From positions 1-45,972 of the forward strand of contig CAZMXI010000010.1 in the NCBI GenBank assembly GCA_964570205.1: a stretch of DNA of 45,972 nucleotides. The letters run 5' to 3'. Below the pieces are notes generated by a model. That model was not told the DNA's origin and did not search any database. It worked only from the letters and a program-made list of their open reading frames with translations. Both the position numbers and the translations under genes were made by a program. Positions 16,701 to 23,169 of this stretch are shown one piece after another. Numbering within the stretch: the stretch's first letter is position 1; every line of letters begins with the position of its first letter. The stretch is from CAZMXI01 sp964570205 (GTDB lineage: Bacteria > Planctomycetota > Phycisphaerae > Tepidisphaerales > Tepidisphaeraceae).

Positions 16701-17792
16701 CGTAGCGCCGAGAATCACCGTCTGCCCGCCGCTTGTCCAGAACGTCATGGCGGTGTAGATCTGGTTGACCAGTTCGAGGCCCTCATCCTCCGTGATGATC
16801 GGCACCGCGTCCGCCTGGACGAACTCGCCGGTGGTCTTGTCGACGTGCACATACGCGACATCCCAGTTCGTGGTGTTCGGCGGATCCTCGTCATCAATCG
16901 CCAGGCCGCTGGTGTCGGTATTGGGATCGCCGTCGAAATCCCGCGTCAGGATGTACAGTTCGCCCGCGTCGTCGAACGCCATGGCCTCGACGCCGGTCAG
17001 CGTGACCGGATTGAGCGGATCTTGCGCGTAGGCAATGCTGCCGATGAACGTGTATTCCATCAACGACGTGTCGACGACATACAGCGTGCTGCCGGTGGCC
17101 TCTTCATTGACGACGTAAATCAGGCCCGGCTGAGTCGGGTCGGCCGCCATGTCGCGGACGTTGATCAGGGATGCCGGAAGCCCGGGCTGCGTGGGATTGG
17201 GCACGAGATCGCCGATCACATCTTCTTCAAGGCTGGCCTTGTGGAGCGTCGTGGTCACGTTGCCCTGGCCTGTCGCCAAGTCCATCGTTGCCAGATGAAC
17301 ATAGTCGGTGGCGGCGCCTCCCGGCGCGGTGTAAACGCCGCGGCTGATGCCATAGGTGGCGCCGAGTTTGTTGGACGCCAATGCGCGGAAGTTGATGACG
17401 GGTCTGTCGAGCGCGCTATCCACGAAGAAGCTCGCCCCGAATGGATCGATGATGTCGGTGTCAGCGCCGTTGACAATGAAGTTCACCGGGTCAGCGCCGT
17501 TAGCGCCGCCGACGCCGCCGAGCATGTCCAGGTTGCTGCGGCCGGTGTTCGTGGTCCCAAGCCGCCCGGGAATGTCTGTCAGGACGACATTGTTGCGGTC
17601 ATCCACCCATGCGCCGATCACCTCGGTGATCAGATCGCCGCTGGAATTGATGCGGACAAGCAGATCGGGGGCCTGCTGAAACGTGAAGCCGTCGCTGCCC
17701 AGCGCGCTCAACAGTTGCCGGCTCTCAAGGGCTTCAATCAGGATTCGGGCGCTGTGCCGCTTGTTTACGACCTTACGGCGGTGCGATTTCAT
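10776..17792 (-). CDS. Giant LEPR-XLL surface protein (2338 residues)
   Basis: GAGGAGGAGC precedes the ATG at 17792. The N-terminus is basic and contains IEALESRQLLS (residues 19-29), the planctomycete LEPR-XLL signature. Residues about 30-1300 contain repeated segments such as VEAMAFDDAGELYILTRD and IRSFTFDEDA, with alternating strands and Asp/Gly loops; I infer beta-propeller-like blades. Residues about 1324-1488 resemble a bacterial pre-peptidase C-terminal domain (DYYGVSLLAGQKVVVQLSPF to YGDFGRYQLTITD). Residues about 1490-2338 contain short repeats with the pattern IGxIxVxGxxG (for example IGTIRVRRGFG), suggesting a parallel beta-helix. No enzyme motif is seen. The protein is acidic and probably an S-layer-like, adhesive or matrix protein. 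No ordinary homologue is recognised. Confidence 0.85.
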   Translation of the reverse strand: MKSHRRKVVNKRHSARILIEALESRQLLSALGSDGFTFQQAPDLLVRINSSGDLITEVIGAWVDDRNNVVLTDIPGRLGTTNTGRSNLDMLGGVGGANGADPVNFIVNGADTDIIDPFGASFFVDSALDRPVINFRALASNKLGATYGISRGVYTAPGGAATDYVHLATMDLATGQGNVTTTLHKASLEEDVIGDLVPNPTQPGLPASLINVRDMAADPTQPGLIYVVNEEATGSTLYVVDTSLMEYTFIGSIAYAQDPLNPVTLTGVEAMAFDDAGELYILTRDFDGDPNTDTSGLAIDDEDPPNTTNWDVAYVHVDKTTGEFVQADAVPIITEDEGLELVNQIYTAMTFWTSGGQTVILGATEEKDTSGTGGGTPTDPEYELQMIFLDGRMRSMDQIQAGSERTRIEGFTWAEDATGATVLVAIDDSPGDPGAGVPGGPRLIIVDPDNPGDSLTLGAPNSIADVFGLAAWREDPTDPHPLLFTVFSRGAQPTQLIRGSAITLPYDAESGDSMVISIPAADFDPLDDTMLYFVVEANQANAGGGGGGGTTGSGQFWMYRVNINPGVAGLPSTGSRTSIQNSMQLVGLLEGANGYAPEIRSFTFDEDATAPNGRRAYAIDNAEARLLELQFNFNPAIPTVGIIQRPVIQENLADLDGLNVTALELFGDDPLHLNGDDPATASEYLYATVQDGDSTRIMRILKVNPGTVPDPALGNQRHPTAIYWGGLTDAQGIDGLTWNSLAINPYTQERGGLIGVDDETDQLVFIDHRLRPDTINLYSIHSAQSNTGALMTIYQFDPNTGNPMPYTGSIGDFRERITYDGSDPFVAPNADTGAVLVGALTKDVDNDTPNLREHLVPITQVAVNGRFGMVSAGPGNIDAGVYVPTNMLELVATPTDLMIGLNLDRIVAASSRSDGLIALIDSDLWDANFDPIDGLELGVIDPGTTAASASIGVYELIPDPDPFAPPGATIPSPIRTLHAMDWGDPAGAGESLYVVYEDVNGDVQFGTLDADSTSASFGQVTPLGAFDIGGPLPVAMAISGVDLWVVDDLQALRKIDATGAADAADPNVPLALGVDADPDAATTILVRSIEFDPATGTLYAFDVQNGRLVDIDLVTGQFGNVTASLEGSIRAGVQALLYDAAGEQFVAMDDSVSRESLLQSEATSAESAMLVSLRGLTNDDIVKQDFDKFLLGGTLTGRVDISGNVDTFYNGWLLAGNVGVASAGAGIGGLVACAIGPDNFTIGGELRDLLVMDSIGSDGAAFTSQFDMDITGRVGQVMTRESFLGGVEVWNEWDSPFFGREQFEIEMYADPAQLFVSGTVAHSQFYNDTFASPQYLGTINSVDGTDPYSTDAALLPLHLNNVVQVIGHVGAVYPPGGPYDPRDYYGVSLLAGQKVVVQLSPFQLDPFDTPIAMAHVSVFDPDGRMIATDWSDMSAGVVQWAPFEFTADRPGVYRFVVSDDPDLEADEFANANYGDFGRYQLTITDGQTAVGDLAVGAIYAAGSIALANYGGNDRVAWIHSGHFGALQAVGTVSAGSGLAPFEVSAGDVRSMHGYAVGSTLEVFGTAGEFYGTEPSPPPPDLITTFVGGHVGKDIQLIHTNHDLSLNLLVDRGIGVIRADTMDLSGPSWIEVNADWNTTTNAAGKRDGFIDLIDVAGQVGTFAGGGPAITTHPGGNVRYMRVGGPVYRDLYFGRGEPEATLHEPGEVVVLTDDSGAKLKVTPGPIGRRTPQAQQPFLTVTTYGVRGSGGSVILNITSSDGAQLRSTARSGSASVEIGTVQLNGAGQAVEAGPNGRLVLSNQGTPLMYQADGTARIDVLDLRGGAFSFIQDDTGGEIVNVTADSIGRMEADTLGVARLSVSQSAVNPLGVISNVFPFNQQNTGVVSGDIVYARAERALGNFAVDGTIQQMVADADGKADRSDSIFEGIVGPIYATGEIRDITVGEGILPSGTGNLAYAGIFADGAIGYVRGKRADIRGDIMSLASITRIHLTEGSAIINADIMVTDALSGSREFAPMPTIPEGTPDPVNNPTYDIGDIYVEGGLQRRGQPAPLNGGIIGSQFWAGDIGTIRVRRGFGVVNSFFQVTGDGRMKDFLIEGYGLRDVNILAGASIGRINATGNGTSLAPQLWTSSVRWSESMIYEKDYGQNISRQLLNVNQDLHMYLLDTDFEPANDADLSSGVIAGTTVAASRDLTGVQAYRVAPSYQMSQLGIQTRIDVANTTKNFVVAENVYAMELTTGELKLFRTGGSMMPATLGLELVGSRVIVAGELTSMQIFGDVADDTWIEAIGPNGEIKNLLIRGVHNGTVRASVDIGRFQVTSGVYGPHAGIYVDDVKLAPLP

Positions 17793-18038
17793 GGATGCTC
17801 CTCCTCAGCGTCATGGAACCGGGCGGCGTCTCGGCCCCGGCATGAGGGCTGAATCGACTCTCTGGAACAGGCTAACCCGCGTGCTGGACAACGCCAACGG
17901 CTGTTTGTGCACATCACAGGCCGCTGGCGGGACGGACCGACTTCGGCGCAAAGCCCTGGCTGAGCCCGGCCGCACGGCAGGTTCTATCACCCGCGCGCAG
18001 GGGTGTCAACGAATCAGGCCGCCCGCTAATAGGACGCC

Positions 18039-18067
18039 ACAATACGTCTAAGGTTGCATCAATTCAA
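18039..18067 (-). promoter_or_regulatory. Sigma-70-type promoter of the giant LEPR-XLL gene
   Basis: On the minus strand TTGAAT (18062-18067) and TATTGT (18039-18044) are 17 bases apart. The start of transcription would be near 18032, leaving an untranslated leader of about 240 bases before the ATG at 17792. Confidence 0.5.
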
Positions 18068-18398
18068 TATGATTGGCTGGTCCGGGGCGCCCGGCGGTCG
18101 AGTTGTGAGCCAAGGCACAGAAAGGACTTGGGGCCGATAACATCTCGGACGACCTGGCGGAGGGAGCGGCACGGCGGCCAGCAATGACCTTCAACGCTCC
18201 CACCAAGGCCCATGGCCTGAGGAGTCTCGTCAGCAGGATGTCGTTGGCCCGTTCCCGGGCCTGAGCGAGAGACCCGGCCTATGCTGGTCGAGTCGGATTG
18301 TGTTCGTATTTTGTTAGGTCATTAGCGGCGTCTAGCCTGATGATTGGTGACTTGAATGTTGCATGTGGGCGTGCCCGACGTTAGTTTTGGCTTGGCGA

Positions 18399-18414
18399 TG
18401 TTCCACGTGGAACA
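18399..18414. promoter_or_regulatory. parS: parS centromere site 1
   Basis: TGTTCCACGTGGAACA is a perfect 16-bp palindrome, extended to 20 bp by flanking GA and TC. It matches the parS consensus TGTTTCACGTGAAACA apart from one symmetric change per half-site. It lies 95 bases before the parB start codon and should be the loading site for ParB. Confidence 0.92.
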
Positions 18415-18509
18415 TCGCGATACGCGTCGGCTCGGGGATCGACCAAATAGTGCCACGGCGGTACGATTTGCCCTTCATCGAGCTCCCCGCGGGAAAGGCA
18501 TTCCCTGCC

Positions 18510-19469
18510 ATGTCCAACCAGACAAAACCCCCACAGAAGAACCGGCCGAGGCTTGGCCGAGGGCTCAGCAGTCTGATTTCAATCTCTGAGCTGCCTATCG
18601 AGACAGAGGTAATCCCCCCGCCGGCATCCCCATCCGGTCCGATTGAACCACGTGAAGTACCCAGCCCGGTAGCGGTCCAGCCAGCACTTGATCCGAAGGA
18701 AGTGCCCATCGGGTCGGTCGTGCCCAACCCGCACCAGCCCCGTCAGGCTTTTGACGATGGCAAGTTGGCGGAACTGGCGGCTTCTATCCGGTCCACCGGC
18801 CTGATCCAACCTATTCTGGTCAGGAAGGTCGGGGAGGAGTATCAACTCATCGCCGGGGAGCGGCGTCTGCGGGCGGCAAAGCTGGCCGGGCTCACTCATA
18901 TCCCGGTCCTCTTCCGTGATGTCGATGCAGTCACGCAGGCGCAGATGGCGTTGATTGAGAACATCCAGCGTGAGGACCTTAATGCACTGGAACGTGCCCA
19001 GGGTTACCGTACGCTTATTGATCAACTTGGGTTGACGCAGGCGGAACTGGCCGGGCGGCTGGGTGAGGATCGAAGCTCGATAGCCAATTTCCTTCGGCTG
19101 CTCGATCTGGCTGAGCCAGTCAAGAACATGTTGCGCGATGGCCGGCTGTCGGTGGGCCACGCCAAACTCATCGCCGGGGTGACGGATGTTCTGGATCAAG
19201 AGCGGTTGGCGAACCTGGTGGTGCTTCAGGTTTTGTCGGTAAGGAACCTGGAGCGCCTGATTCAAGAGGGTGTGAAGCGGCCGGCACCCAAGCCCGCTGC
19301 GCCTTCACCGCACATCCAGGACCTGGAGAAGTCGCTTGCTCGGCAACTCGGCCTGCGGGTTCAGGTCCGGGCGGGCGCGAAGAAGGGAAAAGGCCGGCTC
19401 ATTATTCACTATGCATCACTGGACCAGTTCGACGAGTTGCTGATGCGGCTGGGGGTCAGGACCGAGTAG
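18510..19469 (+). CDS. parB: Chromosome partitioning protein ParB
   Basis: ParB is a CTP-dependent DNA clamp that loads at parS, spreads, and organises the origin region for segregation. The 319-residue protein has the N-terminal RLGRGLSSLI motif usual for contact with ParA, a variable Pro-rich linker, a ParB/Sulfiredoxin CTP-binding domain (residues about 65-160, with GERRLRA at 116-122 and ENIQRE at 150-155), a parS-reading helix-turn-helix (LTQAELAGRLGEDRSSIANF) and a C-terminal dimerisation domain. The ATG at 18510 puts RLGRGLSSLI near the N-terminus; an open frame further upstream is not conserved. Its usual partner parA is not beside it; the next gene upstream is the divergent giant LEPR-XLL gene. 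Confidence 0.95.
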   Translation: MSNQTKPPQKNRPRLGRGLSSLISISELPIETEVIPPPASPSGPIEPREVPSPVAVQPALDPKEVPIGSVVPNPHQPRQAFDDGKLAELAASIRSTGLIQPILVRKVGEEYQLIAGERRLRAAKLAGLTHIPVLFRDVDAVTQAQMALIENIQREDLNALERAQGYRTLIDQLGLTQAELAGRLGEDRSSIANFLRLLDLAEPVKNMLRDGRLSVGHAKLIAGVTDVLDQERLANLVVLQVLSVRNLERLIQEGVKRPAPKPAAPSPHIQDLEKSLARQLGLRVQVRAGAKKGKGRLIIHYASLDQFDELLMRLGVRTE

Positions 19470-19498
19470 GGAAAGCACCCAACACGATGACGCTGCGT

Positions 19499-19524
19499 GC
19501 CGCCGCCCCGCCTTGGGCGGCGGC
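19499..19524 (+). terminator. Terminator-like hairpin after parB
   Basis: A perfect 10-bp stem, GCCGCCGCCC with GGGCGGCGGC, has a 6-base loop and lies 29 bases after the parB stop. The T-run is poor, so it may be a pause or bidirectional stem. Confidence 0.5.
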
Positions 19525-19556
19525 CGTCATTTCGTGAAGCACTCCGCGCCCGACGG

Positions 19557-19572
19557 TGTTCCACGTGGAACA
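19557..19572. promoter_or_regulatory. parS: parS centromere site 2
   Basis: An identical copy of TGTTCCACGTGGAACA, extended to 18 bp by flanking G and C, lies 87 bases after the parB stop codon. With site 1 it brackets the gene. Confidence 0.92.
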
Positions 19573-19766
19573 CGATCGGGCGGGGCAAGGTGAATCTGCC
19601 CTTGCGCAACAGCCGTTCCAGGGCGTCAGATTCACGAATCGCGATGACAGGGGCAGTGAGCTGAACCGTTCTGTCCGCAACCTGCGGGCGTGTCGCGGCG
19701 AGCGCGGGCCGATCGTGGACCGAGGCAGCATGCGGGCCCGAATTGCCTGTATATATTGCGACTAAA

Positions 19767-19783
19767 GTATTAACACGTAATAC
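19767..19783. promoter_or_regulatory. Operator-like inverted repeat in an AT-rich island
   Basis: GTATTA and TAATAC form a perfect 6-bp dyad around ACACG. It stands in about 40 bases of markedly AT-rich DNA (including TATATATT just upstream) within a GC-rich genome, about 215 bases before the hydrolase start. It may be a regulator binding site. Confidence 0.4.
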
Positions 19784-19891
19784 ATGCAAGTGCATGCGAC
19801 TGTCGTCAACGCCGGCCGCCAGCTCCCCTCGGCCCGCTGGCGACCGGGGCTCGTGAAGCGGATTCCGCATGCAGCGTCGCCCGACCCGGGG

Positions 19892-19897
19892 TAGAAT
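19892..19897 (+). promoter_or_regulatory. -10 box candidate upstream of the alpha/beta hydrolase
   Basis: TAGAAT lies about 100 bases before the start codon in the context GGGTAGAATG, like the boxes at 9521 and 30701. No good -35 is seen. Confidence 0.35.
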
Positions 19898-19997
19898 GCG
19901 GCAGAACAGCAAGCGGTGGTGAGAGGTACCGATCGGCAGGTTATCGGACCCGATCGCGTTGGCCGAAGCTTCGATGTACGTGTACAGGCGGAGTGCC

Positions 19998-20798
19998 ATG
20001 AGTTTTCGTCGCATGCATTCAATCATCCTGATTCTGTTGAGCCTGCTGGGCATCGCTGCGGCCCAGGCGGCAGAGAAGCCGCTGATCTATCACCTGAACG
20101 GCATTGGCGGCGAGCGCTCGATCGATCACAACCTGGTGGGGGGGCTGTTGGCCGGCGGGCTCGAGGCCGAGCCGAAGTTTCACGACTGGACGGCGGGGCA
20201 GGATGGGCTGGTCGCCCTCCAGAGCCGCAAGCTGCACGAAGAGCAGGCGAAGAAGGTGGCCGAAGAGCTGGCGGCCGAATTCAAGCGGCATCCCGGCCGG
20301 CCGATCCACGTGACCAGCCACTCGGGCGGGGCGGGCATCGCCGTCTGGGCGCTGGAACTGCTGCCCGATGAGGTGATGATCGATTCGGTGCTGATGATTT
20401 CGCCAGCGCTGTCGCCCGACTATGACCTGACCAGGGCGCTGAAGCACGTTCGCGGCAGCGTATATGTCTTCTCCAGCCCGTACGACACGATCGTGCTCGG
20501 CCGCGGCACCAAGCTGTTCGGCACGATCGATGGCAAGAAGGTGGAGGCGGCCGGATTGAAGGGCTTTGTCTGCCCGCCAGGCGCGGATGAGCAGCAATAC
20601 AAGAAGCTCATCGCCCAGCCTTACCAGCGCGAGTGGGCGAAGCTGTATGGGAACGGCGGCAGCCACATCTGCGGCATGCAGAAGACGTTTGCCCGCGACT
20701 ATGTAGCGCCGTTGATTCTCGGCAAGCTGCCGACGACGCGGCCGGTGCAGTCGGCCTCGACCGATAAGCCCGCGCCGGCAAGCACTGCGACACCATGA
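19998..20798 (+). CDS. Secreted alpha/beta hydrolase (lipase/esterase-like)
   Basis: The 266-residue protein starts with a signal peptide (residues 1 to about 25, ending AAAQA). The nucleophile elbow is HVTSHSGGAG with Ser109, a G/S-x-S-x-G form. An acidic residue in SSPYDTIVLG and a His in GNGGSHICGM could complete the catalytic triad. Similar secreted hydrolases occur in Planctomycetota with unknown substrates. The start at 19998 follows GGAG and gives the clean signal peptide; the frame is open 13 codons further upstream. The stop codon overlaps the start of the next small gene (ATGA), so the two are likely translated together. Confidence 0.75.
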   Translation: MSFRRMHSIILILLSLLGIAAAQAAEKPLIYHLNGIGGERSIDHNLVGGLLAGGLEAEPKFHDWTAGQDGLVALQSRKLHEEQAKKVAEELAAEFKRHPGRPIHVTSHSGGAGIAVWALELLPDEVMIDSVLMISPALSPDYDLTRALKHVRGSVYVFSSPYDTIVLGRGTKLFGTIDGKKVEAAGLKGFVCPPGADEQQYKKLIAQPYQREWAKLYGNGGSHICGMQKTFARDYVAPLILGKLPTTRPVQSASTDKPAPASTATP

Positions 20799-20965
20799 AC
20801 CAGACGCCCGACCAGCCCGCCCGCGGCATCGCCCTGGCCGACGCCCGGCCGCATCGGCGGTGGTCGACAGGCGCGAAGGTGCTGGTCTATGTGCTGTTTT
20901 TCATTCTGGCGGTGGGGGCCATCTGGCTGATTGATCGGCGGGTGGATGCGCTGGCGGGGCTTTGA
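20795..20965 (+). CDS. Small membrane protein, 56 residues
   Basis: Its ATG overlaps the TGA of the hydrolase gene as ATGA, the classic arrangement for translational coupling. The peptide has a polar, Arg-rich N-terminus (RPHRRW), one strongly hydrophobic segment at about residues 29-46 (VLVYVLFFILAVGAIWLI) and a short tail ending in LAGL. Positive residues on the N-terminal side suggest an N-in orientation. The last 65 bases overlap the 3' end of the minus-strand membrane protein gene. I recognise no family; it could help membrane localisation of the hydrolase or be a separate peptide. Confidence 0.6.
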   Translation: MNQTPDQPARGIALADARPHRRWSTGAKVLVYVLFFILAVGAIWLIDRRVDALAGL

Positions 20966-21683
20966 AGCGTATCCATGCCAAAGCGATCAGCGTTGTGCCG
21001 ACCAATGCGTGCAGCAGAGTGCAGCGATTGATCCCCTTCGGCATCTCGTAGACGATGTCATCCCCGATATTGGTCAGGCGATACGCGAGGATGTGCTGAA
21101 CCCAGGGCACGGGCATAGCGCGCGACAGAGCGCCATTGAGCGTGAAGAGCGGGTGGGGGGCCACCAGGGCGGCAACCGTGGATTCGCGGTTTGCGCCGGT
21201 CAGACAGGGCGCCATCCACACCGGCCAGCTCAGCCAGGCGAAGAACACGATCATCGTCAGCGCGCTGGCCAGCGCAGGCGCGATGCGCAGACGCGCCAAC
21301 AGCGTGCATACTCCGAATAACGCGACAGCATAGGATACAAGTATAGCGACGGCTCGCAGCCACTCGGGCGCGGTGATGACCGAGTTGAGAACGGGCGCCA
21401 GCCACACCAGCGCCACGCCTGCCACCACCGCCGCCAGCATCATCGCGCGGGCAGCCCACCGGCCGCCCGCCAGCGCCAGCGGCGGGACCAAGATCGTCGC
21501 GATGCCAATCCCGCCGAAGAACAGCCCCAGCGTATCGCCCGCCACCTGGCGGCAGGTCCACGCGAACGCCAGCGACAGCGCGAAGGCGATCCCGATCGGC
21601 GCCAGCCATCGCAGGCGCTGCGCGAGCCCCGGCGGCGGGGCGGGCGCATCGTGCGGCGTGTCGGCGGGGGCGTCGGTCATCAT
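20901..21683 (-). CDS. Hypothetical multi-pass membrane protein
   Basis: The predicted protein has 260 residues: a short polar Pro-rich N-terminus, then about six hydrophobic segments (for example ILVPPLALAGGRW, AVALFGVCTLLA, ALTMIVFFAWLSW), and an extracytoplasmic or cytoplasmic loop with NRESTVAALVAPHPLF. The C-terminal tail is Pro-rich. I recognise no family and would not assign a function. The start codon overlaps the stop of the YdjY-like gene (ATGATGA at 21683-21678), so it belongs to the operon PilZ / YdjY / this gene. A second ATG at 21680 is equally possible. The 3' end overlaps the plus-strand small gene by 65 bases. Confidence 0.7.
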   Translation of the reverse strand: MMTDAPADTPHDAPAPPPGLAQRLRWLAPIGIAFALSLAFAWTCRQVAGDTLGLFFGGIGIATILVPPLALAGGRWAARAMMLAAVVAGVALVWLAPVLNSVITAPEWLRAVAILVSYAVALFGVCTLLARLRIAPALASALTMIVFFAWLSWPVWMAPCLTGANRESTVAALVAPHPLFTLNGALSRAMPVPWVQHILAYRLTNIGDDIVYEMPKGINRCTLLHALVGTTLIALAWIRFKAPPAHPPADQSARWPPPPE

Positions 21684-22372
21684 TCTTTCGGGGTTTCGGC
21701 CGGCTCGATGATCAACCATACTTTCGCGTCGCGCTTCGGCGCGATGTCGGTGTTGATCTCCCACTCCAGCGCATCGTTGCTGCTGCTCTTGATCTGCGGC
21801 ACATCAATCGGCGTGAACTCGAAGTTCACAACGCTCACGAGGTATCCGGTCACATCGGCAGCATACTGGCCGTCGCGCATCACGCGCGAGCCGGTGAAGA
21901 CCCAGTGAATCGCCGGCATTTCGCGGCGGCTCTTGCGGTCGCGCATCAGGCGATGGGCCGGCACGGTGATGGTGCGGCCATCCTTCTCGAACCGGCATGA
22001 GAGCTTCAGCGCCGGCCCGGAAGGCGCCTGCCGCCTGCCATCATCGCCCATGCGCGCTGGCTCGCCCGGCTCGAGGCCCAGCATCAACAGCGCCAGGTGC
22101 AGATGCGAAGGCTTGGCGCGGCTGCGAAGCACCGCCTCATGCTCGGCCGTGCCGGCGACGACGACGAGGAACTCCAGCGCCATCTCGGCGTTGACGGCCT
22201 CGCACTCCATGCGCACCTGTTGATGCTTCGCGTCGATCTGAAGGTGGGGGAGCTTGCCCTCGGCCGGTGCATTGGCCGGCCGGGTGGCGGGAACCTCGCT
22301 CGCGCGCACACCAAGCGAGCAGCAGAGGAGCGCTGTCGCTATGACGCGGCGGGCCAACATGCTTTCCAGCAT
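21680..22372 (-). CDS. Secreted YdjY-domain protein
   Basis: The 230-residue protein has a signal peptide (cleavage near GVRASEV) and then a segment ECEAVNAEMALEFLVVVAGT followed by HEAVLRSRAKPSHLHLALLM and GLEPGEPA. This order, a Cys/strand, an Ala-Leu-Glu-Phe block, a Glu-His pair and Lys-Pro-Ser-His-Leu-His, is characteristic of the YdjY domain. The function of YdjY is not established; in other bacteria it is linked to redox clusters, but I see no CxxC pairs here. It is middle gene of a three-gene minus-strand operon, 34 bases after the PilZ gene. A later ATG at 22357 is possible. Confidence 0.7.
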   Translation of the reverse strand: MLESMLARRVIATALLCCSLGVRASEVPATRPANAPAEGKLPHLQIDAKHQQVRMECEAVNAEMALEFLVVVAGTAEHEAVLRSRAKPSHLHLALLMLGLEPGEPARMGDDGRRQAPSGPALKLSCRFEKDGRTITVPAHRLMRDRKSRREMPAIHWVFTGSRVMRDGQYAADVTGYLVSVVNFEFTPIDVPQIKSSSNDALEWEINTDIAPKRDAKVWLIIEPAETPKE

Positions 22373-22406
22373 AACGCCGGGTGCAGCGGGCGGGTAGCGA
22401 GTGCAA

Positions 22407-22838
22407 TCACTGCATGTCGATAATGCGGTCGGCGTCGAAATCGGGTTGTTCGCGGTTGAAGTAAAGCGATCCCTCGTACCACCCCGGCGCGGCCTCGCGG
22501 CAACGGAGCACGGTGCAGTAGATCTGGCGAATTCGACCCTCCGGGCCGCGGATCGACAGCACGCCGCCGTGGCTCAGCGTGATGTACCGATCGCAGACGA
22601 ATCCCAGGGCCTTCGTACTGATGTCGCGCGTGTAGAGCGCGTAGCCGCGATGGTCCGGCGAATCGCTGAAGAGGCGAAGTTCGGCCTGCACGCGGTAGGC
22701 GGCGCGCTTCACCTTGTGACGGTCGTTGTGGGGCTTATGGCCGGCCTCCAGGGCGGAAATCACGAACTCGACCTCCTGGGGAAACGGCGGAGGGTTGGTG
22801 AGTTGTGATTCTCGCTCCGGACCATCAACCAAGACCAT
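22407..22838 (-). CDS. PilZ domain protein
   Basis: The start at 22838 is set by GGAGGAG just upstream, giving 143 residues; the longer open frame is rejected. KRAAYRVQAEL contains the RxxxR motif (R45, R49) and TRDISTKALGF the D-x-S motif (D72, S74) of c-di-GMP-binding PilZ domains. The position normally held by the motif Gly is Ala77, although a Gly two residues later is common in planctomycete relatives. The protein may sense c-di-GMP and control surface attachment or motility. It is the first gene of an operon with the YdjY and membrane genes. Confidence 0.75.
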   Translation of the reverse strand: MVLVDGPERESQLTNPPPFPQEVEFVISALEAGHKPHNDRHKVKRAAYRVQAELRLFSDSPDHRGYALYTRDISTKALGFVCDRYITLSHGGVLSIRGPEGRIRQIYCTVLRCREAAPGWYEGSLYFNREQPDFDADRIIDMQ

Positions 22839-23169
22839 GGACTCCTCCGCTACGTTCGCACAACCGGCCGGCGCAGGCCGCTGGACATGCGCCCTCCTGC
22901 TGCCGCTGCCGGCCCGAAGGGCGATGCCCCCGTGGCACAAAGCAGGATGTACAATAAGACTTGACCGCCCGGCAAGCGATCTGGAGCGATTTTCGACCTG
23001 CGGGCCGCGGATTGCGGCTTGCTATGAGGGCGGCGGGTCGCTACGATTCCCGGCTCGTTTTTGCGTAAGCTCGGCCCGATTCCGGGTCTTGAGGCGATTT
23101 GAAGTGTGTTTCCCCGGCTGACGTCGGCCGCCTTTGGCGCTGACGCACGCTCGGGCGAAGGAGAACAGC
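22839..23169. other. Divergent intergenic region PilZ to rpmE
   Basis: In 331 bases only ribosome binding sites of the two flanking genes are clear (GGAGGAG for PilZ; AAGGAG 23158-23163 for rpmE). A minus-strand TATTGT (22951-22956) is a weak -10 candidate without a proper -35. No gene or RNA is seen. Confidence 0.5.

Larger units (their letters stand above)
17793..18509. other. Long divergent intergenic region between the giant LEPR-XLL gene and parB
   Basis: In 717 bases I see the ribosome binding site and promoter of the minus-strand giant gene (promoter at 18039-18067) and a parS site at 18399-18414. The span 18070-18398 has no supported gene and no repeat. No parA is present. The promoter of parB is not obvious. 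Confidence 0.6.
19470..19997. other. Intergenic region parB to alpha/beta hydrolase
   Basis: This 528-base region contains the hairpin at 19499-19524, parS site 2 at 19557-19572, an AT-rich island with an inverted repeat at 19767-19783, and a TAGAAT -10 candidate at 19892-19897. No gene is supported in it. Confidence 0.6.

Noticed and set aside
14442..17852. Long plus-strand open frame opposite the giant LEPR-XLL gene (about 1136 codons)
   Set aside because: It mirrors the GC-rich codon pattern of the real minus-strand gene, has Arg/His/Val-rich low-complexity protein and no domain; the minus-strand gene has an RBS and LEPR-XLL signature.
18332..18727. Minus-strand frame over the start of parB
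   Set aside because: Shadow of parB; overlaps parS.
19409..20053. Minus-strand open frame of 214 codons covering parS site 2
   Set aside because: It crosses parS, the AT-rich island and the hydrolase start, and has no recognisable domain.
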